Source: Prosthecobacter sp.
GTDB taxonomy: Bacteria; Verrucomicrobiota; Verrucomicrobiia; Verrucomicrobiales; Verrucomicrobiaceae
NCBI GenBank assembly: GCA_017853885.1
Contig: JAFMIR010000001.1
Span: 62,001 to 126,000 of the forward strand
Reading direction: 5' to 3'
Length of the DNA stretch: 64,000 bases
Within the stretch, counting starts at the first letter, position 1. Each line of letters opens with the position of its first letter. The position numbers and the translations under genes were made by a program. Under the pieces are notes generated by a model. The model was given only the letters and a program-made list of their open reading frames with translations. It was not told the origin of the DNA and did no database searches. This document shows, one piece after another, positions 53,182 through 61,410 of the stretch.

Positions 53182-53544
53182 ATGTCGCTCCCATTCTATC
53201 ATTACTTACACCTCATCGGCCTTATCCTCATCTTCGTCGGCTACGGAGGATTGCTTTCCGCGGAACGTGCCAAAACGGCAATGATGTGGCATGGCATCGG
53301 TCTGGTGATCAGCTTAGTCTCTGGATTTGGCATGGCGGCGAAATACGCAAAGATGCTGCCGGAGGGCGCGCCATCGTATTATATGCAGCCATGGGTGCTG
53401 ATTAAAATCGTCTTGTGGCTCGTGCTTGGCTTTCTACCTTTATTGGCAAAGAAAAAGATTCTCACTGGAAGTTCGGTGGTAAAACTCGCCATCCTCTTCG
53501 GTGCAGCACTGGCCTACCTAGGGTACTTTAAGCCCGTCATTTGA
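53182..53544 (+). CDS. Small four-helix membrane protein (SirB/CopD-like)
   Basis: This 120-residue protein has four hydrophobic segments: YHYLHLIGLILIFVGYGGLL, the central GIGLVISLVSGFGMAA, WVLIKIVLWLVLGFLPLL, and VVKLAILFGAALAYLGYF. Conserved-looking His residues in helices 1 and 2 recall SirB, CopD or HemJ proteins that bind haem or copper. ATG 53182 is chosen because it begins with the first helix; the open frame reaches 53104 but its start region is hydrophilic and unlike the family. The role is unknown. Confidence 0.6.
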   Translation: MSLPFYHYLHLIGLILIFVGYGGLLSAERAKTAMMWHGIGLVISLVSGFGMAAKYAKMLPEGAPSYYMQPWVLIKIVLWLVLGFLPLLAKKKILTGSSVVKLAILFGAALAYLGYFKPVI

Positions 53545-53624
53545 TCAGGGCGCCCTAGGTGATTTGGGCGGAGCAGTGTAATCATCAACAGTTTCATGGC
53601 CGCTCTTGCAATACCTCACGCAGC

Positions 53625-53668
53625 CTTCGGACTTCACGCTCGCTGCAAGCAGCAGTGAAGCTGCCGAA
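53625..53668. other. Imperfect hairpin between convergent genes
   Basis: TTCGG-N-CTTCAC and GTGAAG-N3-CCGAA form an imperfect 11-bp stem between the four-helix protein gene and the convergent oxidoreductase gene. There is no clear T-run on either strand, so termination activity is uncertain. Confidence 0.25.
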
Positions 53669-53679
53669 CGATCTGCCCA

Positions 53680-54711
53680 TCAAACCACCCGCGCAGCAGA
53701 CTGCGAATGCATCGCCTGCCACACAGCATCCACGACGCGCATATAGCAGATACCTTCAAGAAATCCCGGGGAAGGCCTAGGAGAATGTGGGGCACGCACA
53801 GCGGCGATGAAGTCATTCTCGACTGTCCAAGTGCGTTGCAGTTCGCTGGGAATTGAGATCACCTCAAGCTTACCACTACGTTTTCCGAGGCAGATTTCAT
53901 CGCTCACAAAGTCATAACTGAGCGTTCCCTCAGAACCGAAGATCCAAAGCTTGTCCGTGGGCGCATGCGCAGACACGCCGCTGAAAAGCATGGTGGCTTC
54001 CAGCCCACTGCGGAACTTCGCTAACACATTCACAAAATCCGGGATCTCGACGCTAGTATTGCCACGCTGAGGAATGACCACGTTTCCACGCGCCTCAACC
54101 TCTATAATGTGCCCCAGCCAGCGCTGTAGCACCTCAATGTAGATGCCCAGCGTGAGGATTTGAATACCGCTGAGCTCGCTTTGCTGCCGCCAGTGTGCCG
54201 GAGCCTGCGGATCGAGCCACGAATCGCTGAAGCTGTGTAGCATTGCCTGATGCGGCGTGCCGATCGCCCCCTCGGAGAGCAGCTTCTTTACTAGCTCACC
54301 GCCTTTTATACCATGAGGTGCAGGACAAATCGCCGTCACCAACTCGGGAAAACGCATCGATGCCTCCCACATCAATTGCGCCTCCGCCATGTTCGAGGCC
54401 ATCCGTGCCTGCGTGAAGACATGCTTGCCGTTCGCGAGTGCCAGGTTCGTCGCGTCGGCATGCAAATACGGATGCGCTCCGATCCAAACGATATCCACAT
54501 CCTCCGCCGCGCAAACATCGCCCCAATCAACCGCAACTTTTGCCTCCGGGGCAAACTCACGACAAAACGCCTCCGCACTCAATGCACTGCGATTGCAAAC
54601 CTTAGTGATGCTCACCCCAGGAATAGTCCGCAGACCCGGCATATGACGCGATTTAACAATGCCACCGGCGCCGATGAAGCCGATGCGAACAGGTTGTGAG
54701 TCAGCGGGCAT
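53680..54711 (-). CDS. Gfo/Idh/MocA-family protein with QAR in place of EKP
   Basis: This 343-residue cytoplasmic protein has the Rossmann domain (RIGFIGAGGIVKSRHMPGL, then SITKVCNRS) and a C-terminal alpha/beta domain (NVVIPQRGNTSVEIPDFVNV). The site that normally reads GKHVLCEKPLA reads GKHVFTQARMA, so the conserved Lys of the family is missing. It therefore may not be an ordinary dehydrogenase; a few subfamilies have this change. There is no signal peptide. It is monocistronic and divergent from the MOSC gene. Confidence 0.85.
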   Translation of the reverse strand: MPADSQPVRIGFIGAGGIVKSRHMPGLRTIPGVSITKVCNRSALSAEAFCREFAPEAKVAVDWGDVCAAEDVDIVWIGAHPYLHADATNLALANGKHVFTQARMASNMAEAQLMWEASMRFPELVTAICPAPHGIKGGELVKKLLSEGAIGTPHQAMLHSFSDSWLDPQAPAHWRQQSELSGIQILTLGIYIEVLQRWLGHIIEVEARGNVVIPQRGNTSVEIPDFVNVLAKFRSGLEATMLFSGVSAHAPTDKLWIFGSEGTLSYDFVSDEICLGKRSGKLEVISIPSELQRTWTVENDFIAAVRAPHSPRPSPGFLEGICYMRVVDAVWQAMHSQSAARVV

Positions 54712-54746
54712 GGGGACTGCAAAATAGTTGGTGAAAGATCTAAGTG

Positions 54747-55265
54747 ATGGAGTGTAATTTACGAAACCTCAATCAATACTCCACTACTTCGGCAATCCAG
54801 CACCAAGCCGTGATCCTTCGCCATCTGTACATTTCTCCCGAGCACAACTTCTTAGGCCGCCACGGGCAGCCTGCGGGCACCTCACCGATCATCGAGGTTT
54901 CGGAAGTCGAATGCATCGCGGGCAAAGGCCTCCGTGGCGACCGTTTCTTTGGATGGAAGGAGGATTACAAGGGTCAGGTAACTTTTTTCGAGGAGGAGCA
55001 GTATGAGCGGCTCTGTGAAAAGTTTGTCATCACTCACCTGCCACCGTCCGTTTTCCGGCGCAACATTATTACACGTGGTGTGGACCTTAACACGCTTATC
55101 GGCGTTGAGTTTGATTTGCAGGGCGTGCGATTCCTTGGCACGCAAGAAAGCGCGCCTTGCTACTGGATGAACCAAGCCTTCGCCGAAGGCGCGGAAGAGG
55201 CTCTCAAAGGCCATGGTGGTTTGCGTGCCAAAATACTCTGTAACGGCATCCTGCGCGTGCCATGA
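54747..55265 (+). CDS. MOSC-domain protein
   Basis: This 172-residue protein has one MOSC domain: CIAGKGLRGDRFFG near the N-terminus, VTFFEEEQYERL, SVFRRNIITRGVDL, and the conserved Cys region GTQESAPCYWMNQAF. MOSC domains bind or transfer sulfur linked to molybdenum cofactor. ATG 54747 is chosen; GTG 54744 is next to it. Its stop overlaps the MobA-like start, so they are translated together. Confidence 0.85.
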   Translation: MECNLRNLNQYSTTSAIQHQAVILRHLYISPEHNFLGRHGQPAGTSPIIEVSEVECIAGKGLRGDRFFGWKEDYKGQVTFFEEEQYERLCEKFVITHLPPSVFRRNIITRGVDLNTLIGVEFDLQGVRFLGTQESAPCYWMNQAFAEGAEEALKGHGGLRAKILCNGILRVP

Positions 55266-55801
55266 ACTTCGCGGCCGTTTTGCTGTGCGGTGGACGTTCC
55301 TCCCGGATGGGTTGCGACAAGGCTTTGATTGACTGGCATGGCCGCACGCTGTGGCAGACGCAGCTTGACAAGCTTCAGCAACTTCAACCCGAGAAACTTT
55401 TGATCTCTTGTCGTCGGGAACAGCAAATTTTGAGTGATGTTAAAATGGTTTTCGACCCTGCTAACACGGATGACGGACCTCTCGGTGCCATCACGCGCTG
55501 CCTCGAACTCGTTGATAGACCACTGCTCGTGCTCGCCGTCGATATGCCTTGGATGACTGTTGAATTCCTCCGCGACCAGATCCTGCCCGGTGGCTTCTAC
55601 CGCGGCCCGCATGGTTTTGAGACTCTTTGCGCCTTGTATGAGCCGCGGATGCTACCCACGATGCAAAAAGCCCTTACCGAACGTCGTCTAGCTCTCCAGC
55701 ACATCGTCGAAGCTTGCCAGCCCCGAATGCATAAACTGTTGGAAGAACACGCGATCTTCTTCCGCAATATGAATACTCAAGCTGATTTCAGGAGTTCATA
55801 A
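55262..55801 (+). CDS. mobA: MobA-like molybdenum cofactor guanylyltransferase
   Basis: This 179-residue protein matches MobA: the N-terminal nucleotide-binding loop LLCGGRSSRMGCDKALIDW, QPEKLLISCR, DDGPLGAITRCLEL, and AVDMPWMTVEFLRD with the metal-binding Asp. It attaches GMP to molybdopterin; relatives make other nucleotide-sugar-like compounds. Its ATG overlaps the MOSC stop (ATGA). The 3' end overlaps the convergent transporter ATPase gene by 25 bp. No other molybdenum cofactor genes are in the window. Confidence 0.82.
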   Translation: MNFAAVLLCGGRSSRMGCDKALIDWHGRTLWQTQLDKLQQLQPEKLLISCRREQQILSDVKMVFDPANTDDGPLGAITRCLELVDRPLLVLAVDMPWMTVEFLRDQILPGGFYRGPHGFETLCALYEPRMLPTMQKALTERRLALQHIVEACQPRMHKLLEEHAIFFRNMNTQADFRSS

Positions 55802-56637
55802 TCGATCGTTTGCAATCGCGGGTGCTTCGGCCCCATACGCGGCACGCAGTTTAGAAGGGCTTTTGTGTAAGCATGCTGTGGGTTTTTCAGGATCTGGTCG
55901 ACTTGGCCAGTTTCGATGATTTGGCCACGAAACATCACCGCCACGCGGTCCACCACGCCGCGAACAATGCCGAGGTTATGCGTGATGAGAATGATGCTCA
56001 TGCCCAACTCCCGGCGAAGGTCAGAGAGCAAATCCATGATCTGCTTTTGAATGGTTGCATCGAGTGCGGTGGTCGGCTCGTCGGCAATCAGCAACCGAGG
56101 ATGGCAGCAGAGAGCCATTGCAATCATCGCGCGCTGCTGCATACCGCCACTAAGCTCATGCGGGTAGGCTCGGAGACGCTTCTCCGGCTCTACGATGCCC
56201 ACTTTGTGCAGCCAACGCACGATCTCGGCATCACGATCCGCCTTGGCGACATCCGGGCGGTGCAGCGCGAGCGCCTCGCCGATCTGCGTGCGAATCGTAA
56301 GCACGGGATTCAACGATGTCGTCGGCTCTTGAAAGATGTAGGCAATCTCCTTGCCGCGAATTTTGCGCAGCTCGGCCTGCTTCAAATTCAGCACGTCATG
56401 TCCCGCCACACGCATCTGCTCCGCATGAATGGTCGCCGGAGGCTCTGGGAGTAGACGGGCGAGAGCCAACGCAGTGGCGCTCTTGCCGCTACCACTTTCA
56501 CCGACGATCGCCAGCGACTCGCCGGGCTGCAGGGTGAGGTCAATGCCCTTTACCGCCTGCGTCGTCTCTGCATCATGACGATGAAAAGCAATCTTCAAAT
56601 TGCGGATGTTGAGAAGAGGATCGGCAGTCATGGCCAT
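55777..56637 (-). CDS. DppD/OppD-type ABC transporter ATPase
   Basis: This 286-residue ATPase energises a peptide-type ABC transporter. The motifs are complete: Walker [14 protein letters not shown]-loop [20 protein letters not shown], signature [15 protein letters not shown], Walker [21 protein letters not shown]-loop [18 protein letters not shown]. The C-terminal segment has [14 protein letters not shown], diagnostic of the OppD/DppD group. ATG 56637 is chosen; a GTG at 56670 would overlap the upstream permease gene. There is only one ATPase gene, where most peptide systems have OppD and OppF, so it may homodimerise. Confidence 0.93.
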   Translation of the reverse strand: MAMTADPLLNIRNLKIAFHRHDAETTQAVKGIDLTLQPGESLAIVGESGSGKSATALALARLLPEPPATIHAEQMRVAGHDVLNLKQAELRKIRGKEIAYIFQEPTTSLNPVLTIRTQIGEALALHRPDVAKADRDAEIVRWLHKVGIVEPEKRLRAYPHELSGGMQQRAMIAMALCCHPRLLIADEPTTALDATIQKQIMDLLSDLRRELGMSIILITHNLGIVRGVVDRVAVMFRGQIIETGQVDQILKNPQHAYTKALLNCVPRMGPKHPRLQTIDYELLKSA

Positions 56638-56662
56638 CAGGATAAAGGTAGCGGCGGAGGTG

Positions 56663-57817
56663 TCATCCACGATCTCGGGTCCCGAGCATTAGCAGCCGCC
56701 CTAGCAGGTGCAGGACGATCGAGGCACCAAGCAGCACGAAACCGGCATTTAGCATTTGGGCGGGGTTGGAAAGGTTTTGTGCCGCTTGGCCAGGGGTTGT
56801 AATCACAAGCGGCTTTAAAATTCGCATGACACCGCCGGCTAACGATTGTGAATGCAGCGTAGCGATAGCGGCCACCCACACTACGAGCTGGGAAAGCGTC
56901 TCAAAGCTCCACGAGACCCAATAAAAGCTCTGCTGCGCGGCGGAAAGCCCGCGGAGCTTGGAAAAGAACCTTGGGAAGCTCATCACGCCGATCACCACCC
57001 ACATGAGCAACCACAACTTCTCCTGTGCAAGTAGACTCACGCTCAGCGCCATCACCCACAGCGGCCAAGGCAGCCAACTGACCGTGGCGAGAGCTCCCGC
57101 CCCGCTGCCTTGTGACGTCGGAAACGCATTGAGCAGAGTGCAAAAAAAGGCGGAGATCCATGCGCTCACCACCAAACCAGAAGCCACGTTCACCGCTTCT
57201 CCAGCACGGGTGGCCTGCGCCATCCACTCCCCCCATCCCATGAATTGCAACACGTCCTCGATCACGATCAACCAAGCCATCCCATGCAGGCAGAGGGAGT
57301 GCAAACGCGCCCGCAGCGGCTTGCCGATGCCACCCATGAGCTCACCAGACAAGGGCACAGCAAGTATCAACGCTGGTGCTAGATATTCCCAAAGCTCCGC
57401 ACCGAGCATCAGACGCCAGTCCTTCAAATCCACGTCGAGTTGAAAAGGCATCAAGGTCTCCACCGGTCTTCCAAGCGATCCGATCCACCAGCCTACCAAG
57501 CTCCACGTCAATGCCGCGACGGGAAACTGCGCCACCCAACGCCCCAGAAAAACGACCGCAGCTGTCACCACATGACCACCATATTCAGTCAACCATGAGA
57601 GCATGCAGCCCAAGCTTGCAGCAGTGAGCAAAGCGAGGCTGAAAACCAGCACGCTGCGTCCACCGCGAACGAGCAGATCTACATCGAAAAGCCCCGACCA
57701 TCCGGAGAAGAAGCCTGCACCTCCGCCAATTGCAATCACACCGGAAGCCAACATTCCACCGAGCACAACGCGCACCGGCAGCAAACGTGGCGGGTCAGGC
57801 AGGACGGTGGAGATCAT
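56663..57817 (-). CDS. Compact membrane protein, possible fused ABC permease
   Basis: This 384-residue protein has about ten hydrophobic segments. Each half of about 190 residues recalls a peptide-ABC permease: the first contains a long periplasmic insert and ELWEYLAPALILAVPLSGEL in the position of the permease helix pair, the second WVVIGVMSFPRFFSKLRGLS like the coupling region, and ends with NPAQMLNAGFVLLGASIVLHLL. It lies between the solute-binding fusion and the ATPase gene, with an ATGA overlap with the first. I infer that it combines both permease subunits; sequence similarity is weak, so it could also be a different membrane partner. Confidence 0.65.
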   Translation of the reverse strand: MISTVLPDPPRLLPVRVVLGGMLASGVIAIGGGAGFFSGWSGLFDVDLLVRGGRSVLVFSLALLTAASLGCMLSWLTEYGGHVVTAAVVFLGRWVAQFPVAALTWSLVGWWIGSLGRPVETLMPFQLDVDLKDWRLMLGAELWEYLAPALILAVPLSGELMGGIGKPLRARLHSLCLHGMAWLIVIEDVLQFMGWGEWMAQATRAGEAVNVASGLVVSAWISAFFCTLLNAFPTSQGSGAGALATVSWLPWPLWVMALSVSLLAQEKLWLLMWVVIGVMSFPRFFSKLRGLSAAQQSFYWVSWSFETLSQLVVWVAAIATLHSQSLAGGVMRILKPLVITTPGQAAQNLSNPAQMLNAGFVLLGASIVLHLLGRLLMLGTRDRG

Positions 57818-60800
57818 TCGTCAGGAAGCTTCAATTCGAGCGATGAGGACGTGCGGGCTGGTGTCTTCGGTTTGAAGGCCAGCTCGCGCAGCGTCCACGA
57901 GCTGCGTGGCTTGTTGGCTGCCAACGCAGCAGTCAACGCAATGTGATCGACGGTGTGAAACAGCGGCAGCAAGGCCTGCAAAGGCAACAAACGAGCTTCA
58001 AGCTGACGCACGCGTTCCGCAGCAGCCGAAGGCTCAAATTCGTTGGCTAGCGCTTCAAGCAGTAAATCGATCTGGGGGTCCTTGATGCCAGCAAAATTCG
58101 TGCCGCCAGGTTTAGCCTGCGAGGAGTGCCACCAAGGAAACTGATCCCACGAGATCTCAAAACGCTGCTCGAGTATTACCGCGTCGAATTCACGACTCGC
58201 GAGACGGCCCGCGAGCAGATCGGAGGACTCGAGCGTCTCCAGTCGGATGCTTGCACCGAGCTCATGCCACTGCATAGCCAGCTGTCGCGCCGTTTGAGAG
58301 ACGACCGGATCACTAGCCACAAGCAGCAGGGAAAACTCGAACTTTCTACCGGCGTTTCGCCCAATGCCGTCAACGCCGGGCAGCCAGCCTGCATCGGCGA
58401 GCAAACGCTTGGCGTTCGCGGAGTTCCGCTGGACGCGTTGTGCCTTCGTGTGCAGCCACATACCCGGCGGAAACAAGCTTGCATCAGAAAGGATATGCTG
58501 GCCCGGCAACGCGGCGATGATCGAGGCCGCATCCGTGATCGTAGCCAACGCCTCACGCGTGCGCACATCGGCTAGTGCTGGGCTTTCAGTGTTCCAAAGC
58601 ACCACAAGGCGACGATTTGGTGGCGCAAGGCAGGTGACAAAATCATCGTGATTTTCCGCAAGGGTCGCCGGCCAGACAAGGTTCGTGGTTTTGGTTCCGA
58701 GACCAACTTCTGTTAACAAAGGCGAGGCATTGAAGTGGAACAAAAAACGCGGTAAATCCTGGCGCGTGTTCAGTGGTATAAGCGACAGCGTGCGTGAATC
58801 CACATGCGCAAGGCGAAATGAACCCGCACCGGGCGGCGGTGAGACGGTGAAGGCGTTGTCATCATCCTTTCCATGTGCCTTCCACCAAGAGGCAGGCAGA
58901 ACCGGCAGGCCCGCCCATCCGCAAAGCGCAGGACCATAGCGGCTCCGAAAGACCACGCGCAGCTGGTTGCCACCGCTTTGGATCTCCATGTCCTGGATGT
59001 GACGCAGCGCCTCGCGGTTTGGCAGCAGCCAAGGGCGCCGAGTCACCTGCTCAATTGTGGTCTTCACGTCCCATGCGGTCACCGGCGTGCCGTCATGCCA
59101 GGTCTGGCCTTGCCGCATGTCGAGTGCCAACACAGGCTCGTTCAGCGCGGAGACCTCACCCAACAGGCCGATGCGCACCTCAGCGGACACTTTTTCGGCC
59201 AAGTGGCTGCGAAACTCGTCCAACAAGCGCTGCGCCGGGCCTACGGTGACAATTTCGAAGGCATTATCACGATCAAACCACACGCGGCGAATCTGCTTCG
59301 CCATTGGAGACTCGGCGAGAAAACGCTGCGCGATGCCCTGCAGCGATTGTTGAGACTCAAACCGCCAGAAAGAGATGGTTTGCGGCAGAAGATCAGCGAT
59401 GACTTTGAGCGCCTTTGTCGTGTCAGCATGCGCTACGTCATTGAAATTGAGAACGAGGCTGTTTGCCACGAGGTGAACCGTGCTAAGATGCCATTCCGCC
59501 CAGCGATTGCTCTCGCTGAGCTGGGCCTGAAGACGCTCCTGTGCCTGCTTTGCGGTTTTTTCATCGACAAACCAGCACGTCACATCCTGTGACCAGCGCC
59601 AGAGCTCTGCGAGAGCCGGCTGGAGGGTGCCATCATTGCCCACACGCATGAGCGGCTCGTGAACTAGGTCCATGATCTGCCGCTCGGCTTCCGTTCGCGG
59701 CGCGTAGGGATGCAACGCCGGTTTCGGATCGGAAAGCATCGCCACCACGCCCTCAGCACGCATCGAGCGCACCAGACGTGACTGCTGGGCCGCCCACAAA
59801 GCCAACAAAAGCACCAAGAAAGGCACGAGCATGATAAGCAGTCGCAACTTGAAGCGGAGGCGGAAGATTTTAGATTGGATCGTGTGGGAGTTTTCTTGGC
59901 TGAATGCATTCGCTGCTTGTTGCCGAATTTCTTCCAGCTCGAATTCGGCCGCCTCACGCTCTGCCACAGTTTCTTCGAGCCTTTCCATCTCAATGGCGAG
60001 GCGTTGACGGGCAGCGAGGATCTGCTCCTCCACAGTGATCTGTTGCTGTTTGATGACTTGCAGTTTCTCTTGTTCGCTTGCTCCGGCTTCGATAGCTTTA
60101 TCAATGTCGGCAAGCTTGGCTGTTTTGGTAGCGATGTGGTGATCGAGATCCGAAAGACTGGAAGTGATCTCGTTTTGCTTCTGCGTGCTCTGCTTATCAA
60201 AAGCACGAAGACGAATCTTGGCTTCTTCTTCTCGGGCAATGAGGTCATCAAGGCGTTTTTGGACCTCCTGAACCTCAGCACTTTTTTGCACATATGTGGC
60301 GTTCAAGGCATCGACAGCACTCTGACGCTCTTTCTGCAATTCCGCAGCCATGCTCGCCTGCTCATGCAGGGTGGCACGCTCGGAGCGAGCTATCTCCGCT
60401 TCACGCAAAAGAACTTCAGATTGCGCGGCCACCTCGGCCTTCCGCTTAGTCAGATCATCAACCAGCTTCTGGGCCGCCTCAGTCTGCTGAATGATCTTGG
60501 CTAAGGATGCGGTCTTTTCTACTTGCTGGGCAGCGAGGGAGGCGATGAGACTCTCAACCTTCAGCAACATATCTTGTCGTTGGACCAGCGTTTCCTCCGC
60601 CTCAAAACACTGACCCTGCAGCTTTTCGAGCCGTTTGGATTCGTCGTCTGCAGTCAGTCGGGCTTTGGCAGCTTGCTGTTGAAGCTGATCCAGCCGCTGC
60701 CTGAGAGCAGCCTCGTCGTGGCTGAAGGTTTCAAAGCGTTTGCGTGCCTCAAGGATTTTTCGATTTAATGTTTGGAGCTTCGCCTCCGCATCGGCGCTTT

Positions 60801-61308
60801 GCTGGCGAAGGGTGGCAAGCGTCTTCTCTTGAACCCCTGATTCGTGCTGGAGTCCCTTGAACGTCTCGCGAGCAACATCAATGGAGTGCTCGATCTTTGC
60901 GAGTTCTTCCGACGCATCATTGTGCTTGGATTGAAGGGTCTCAAAGGTCGTCTGAAGCAATTTGTGACTTTGTTCATTGGTGCGCACCGGGATGCGTGTC
61001 GTAGAAGTCGGTGCCGTGGAACGCTTGAAGCGGAATACGGCGTGCAGTGGACCAATGCTGATTTGATCACCATTGCGAAGGAATTGGCTTACAATACGCT
61101 GGTCATTGACGAACGTTCCAGTTTCCGACCCACGGTCGATGATCTCCGCCGAGCCATCCGCATGCAAAATGATCTCCGCGTGGTGGAGAGACATCTGCAA
61201 GTCTTCGACAATCACATTATTATCCTCCGCTCGACCAATGGTCATACGTTCCGAACCGGAAAAGACCATCTCTTGGCCGTCTTCAAAGATGATGGTGGGC
61301 GTGGCCAT
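57814..61308 (-). CDS. FHA-coiled coil-TM-solute-binding (SBP5) fusion protein
   Basis: This 1164-residue protein has four parts. Residues 1-97 are an FHA domain with G25-R26, S40/H43 and N68 all in place, so phosphothreonine binding should be intact. Residues about 105-475 are a long coiled coil rich in Glu, Gln, Lys and Leu heptads. One transmembrane helix lies at about 485-507 (LLIMLVPFLVLLLALWAAQQ). The rest, about 515-1164, is a family 5 extracellular solute-binding protein as in DppA/OppA, with WHDGTPVTAWDVKTTIEQV at about 733-750. No signal peptide precedes the FHA domain, so the topology is cytoplasmic FHA and coil, periplasmic SBP. ATG 61308 is chosen. The stop overlaps the permease ATG. 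Confidence 0.9.
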   Translation of the reverse strand: MATPTIIFEDGQEMVFSGSERMTIGRAEDNNVIVEDLQMSLHHAEIILHADGSAEIIDRGSETGTFVNDQRIVSQFLRNGDQISIGPLHAVFRFKRSTAPTSTTRIPVRTNEQSHKLLQTTFETLQSKHNDASEELAKIEHSIDVARETFKGLQHESGVQEKTLATLRQQSADAEAKLQTLNRKILEARKRFETFSHDEAALRQRLDQLQQQAAKARLTADDESKRLEKLQGQCFEAEETLVQRQDMLLKVESLIASLAAQQVEKTASLAKIIQQTEAAQKLVDDLTKRKAEVAAQSEVLLREAEIARSERATLHEQASMAAELQKERQSAVDALNATYVQKSAEVQEVQKRLDDLIAREEEAKIRLRAFDKQSTQKQNEITSSLSDLDHHIATKTAKLADIDKAIEAGASEQEKLQVIKQQQITVEEQILAARQRLAIEMERLEETVAEREAAEFELEEIRQQAANAFSQENSHTIQSKIFRLRFKLRLLIMLVPFLVLLLALWAAQQSRLVRSMRAEGVVAMLSDPKPALHPYAPRTEAERQIMDLVHEPLMRVGNDGTLQPALAELWRWSQDVTCWFVDEKTAKQAQERLQAQLSESNRWAEWHLSTVHLVANSLVLNFNDVAHADTTKALKVIADLLPQTISFWRFESQQSLQGIAQRFLAESPMAKQIRRVWFDRDNAFEIVTVGPAQRLLDEFRSHLAEKVSAEVRIGLLGEVSALNEPVLALDMRQGQTWHDGTPVTAWDVKTTIEQVTRRPWLLPNREALRHIQDMEIQSGGNQLRVVFRSRYGPALCGWAGLPVLPASWWKAHGKDDDNAFTVSPPPGAGSFRLAHVDSRTLSLIPLNTRQDLPRFLFHFNASPLLTEVGLGTKTTNLVWPATLAENHDDFVTCLAPPNRRLVVLWNTESPALADVRTREALATITDAASIIAALPGQHILSDASLFPPGMWLHTKAQRVQRNSANAKRLLADAGWLPGVDGIGRNAGRKFEFSLLLVASDPVVSQTARQLAMQWHELGASIRLETLESSDLLAGRLASREFDAVILEQRFEISWDQFPWWHSSQAKPGGTNFAGIKDPQIDLLLEALANEFEPSAAAERVRQLEARLLPLQALLPLFHTVDHIALTAALAANKPRSSWTLRELAFKPKTPARTSSSLELKLPDE

Positions 61309-61410
61309 GAAACGCAGGATAACAGAGGAGGATAAAGTGTGATCAAAGTTAGCGGAGGTCGGAAAATGCCGCCAGTTTGAATTTCCTGACTCGAAGCGTA
61401 TTTCAGCCTT

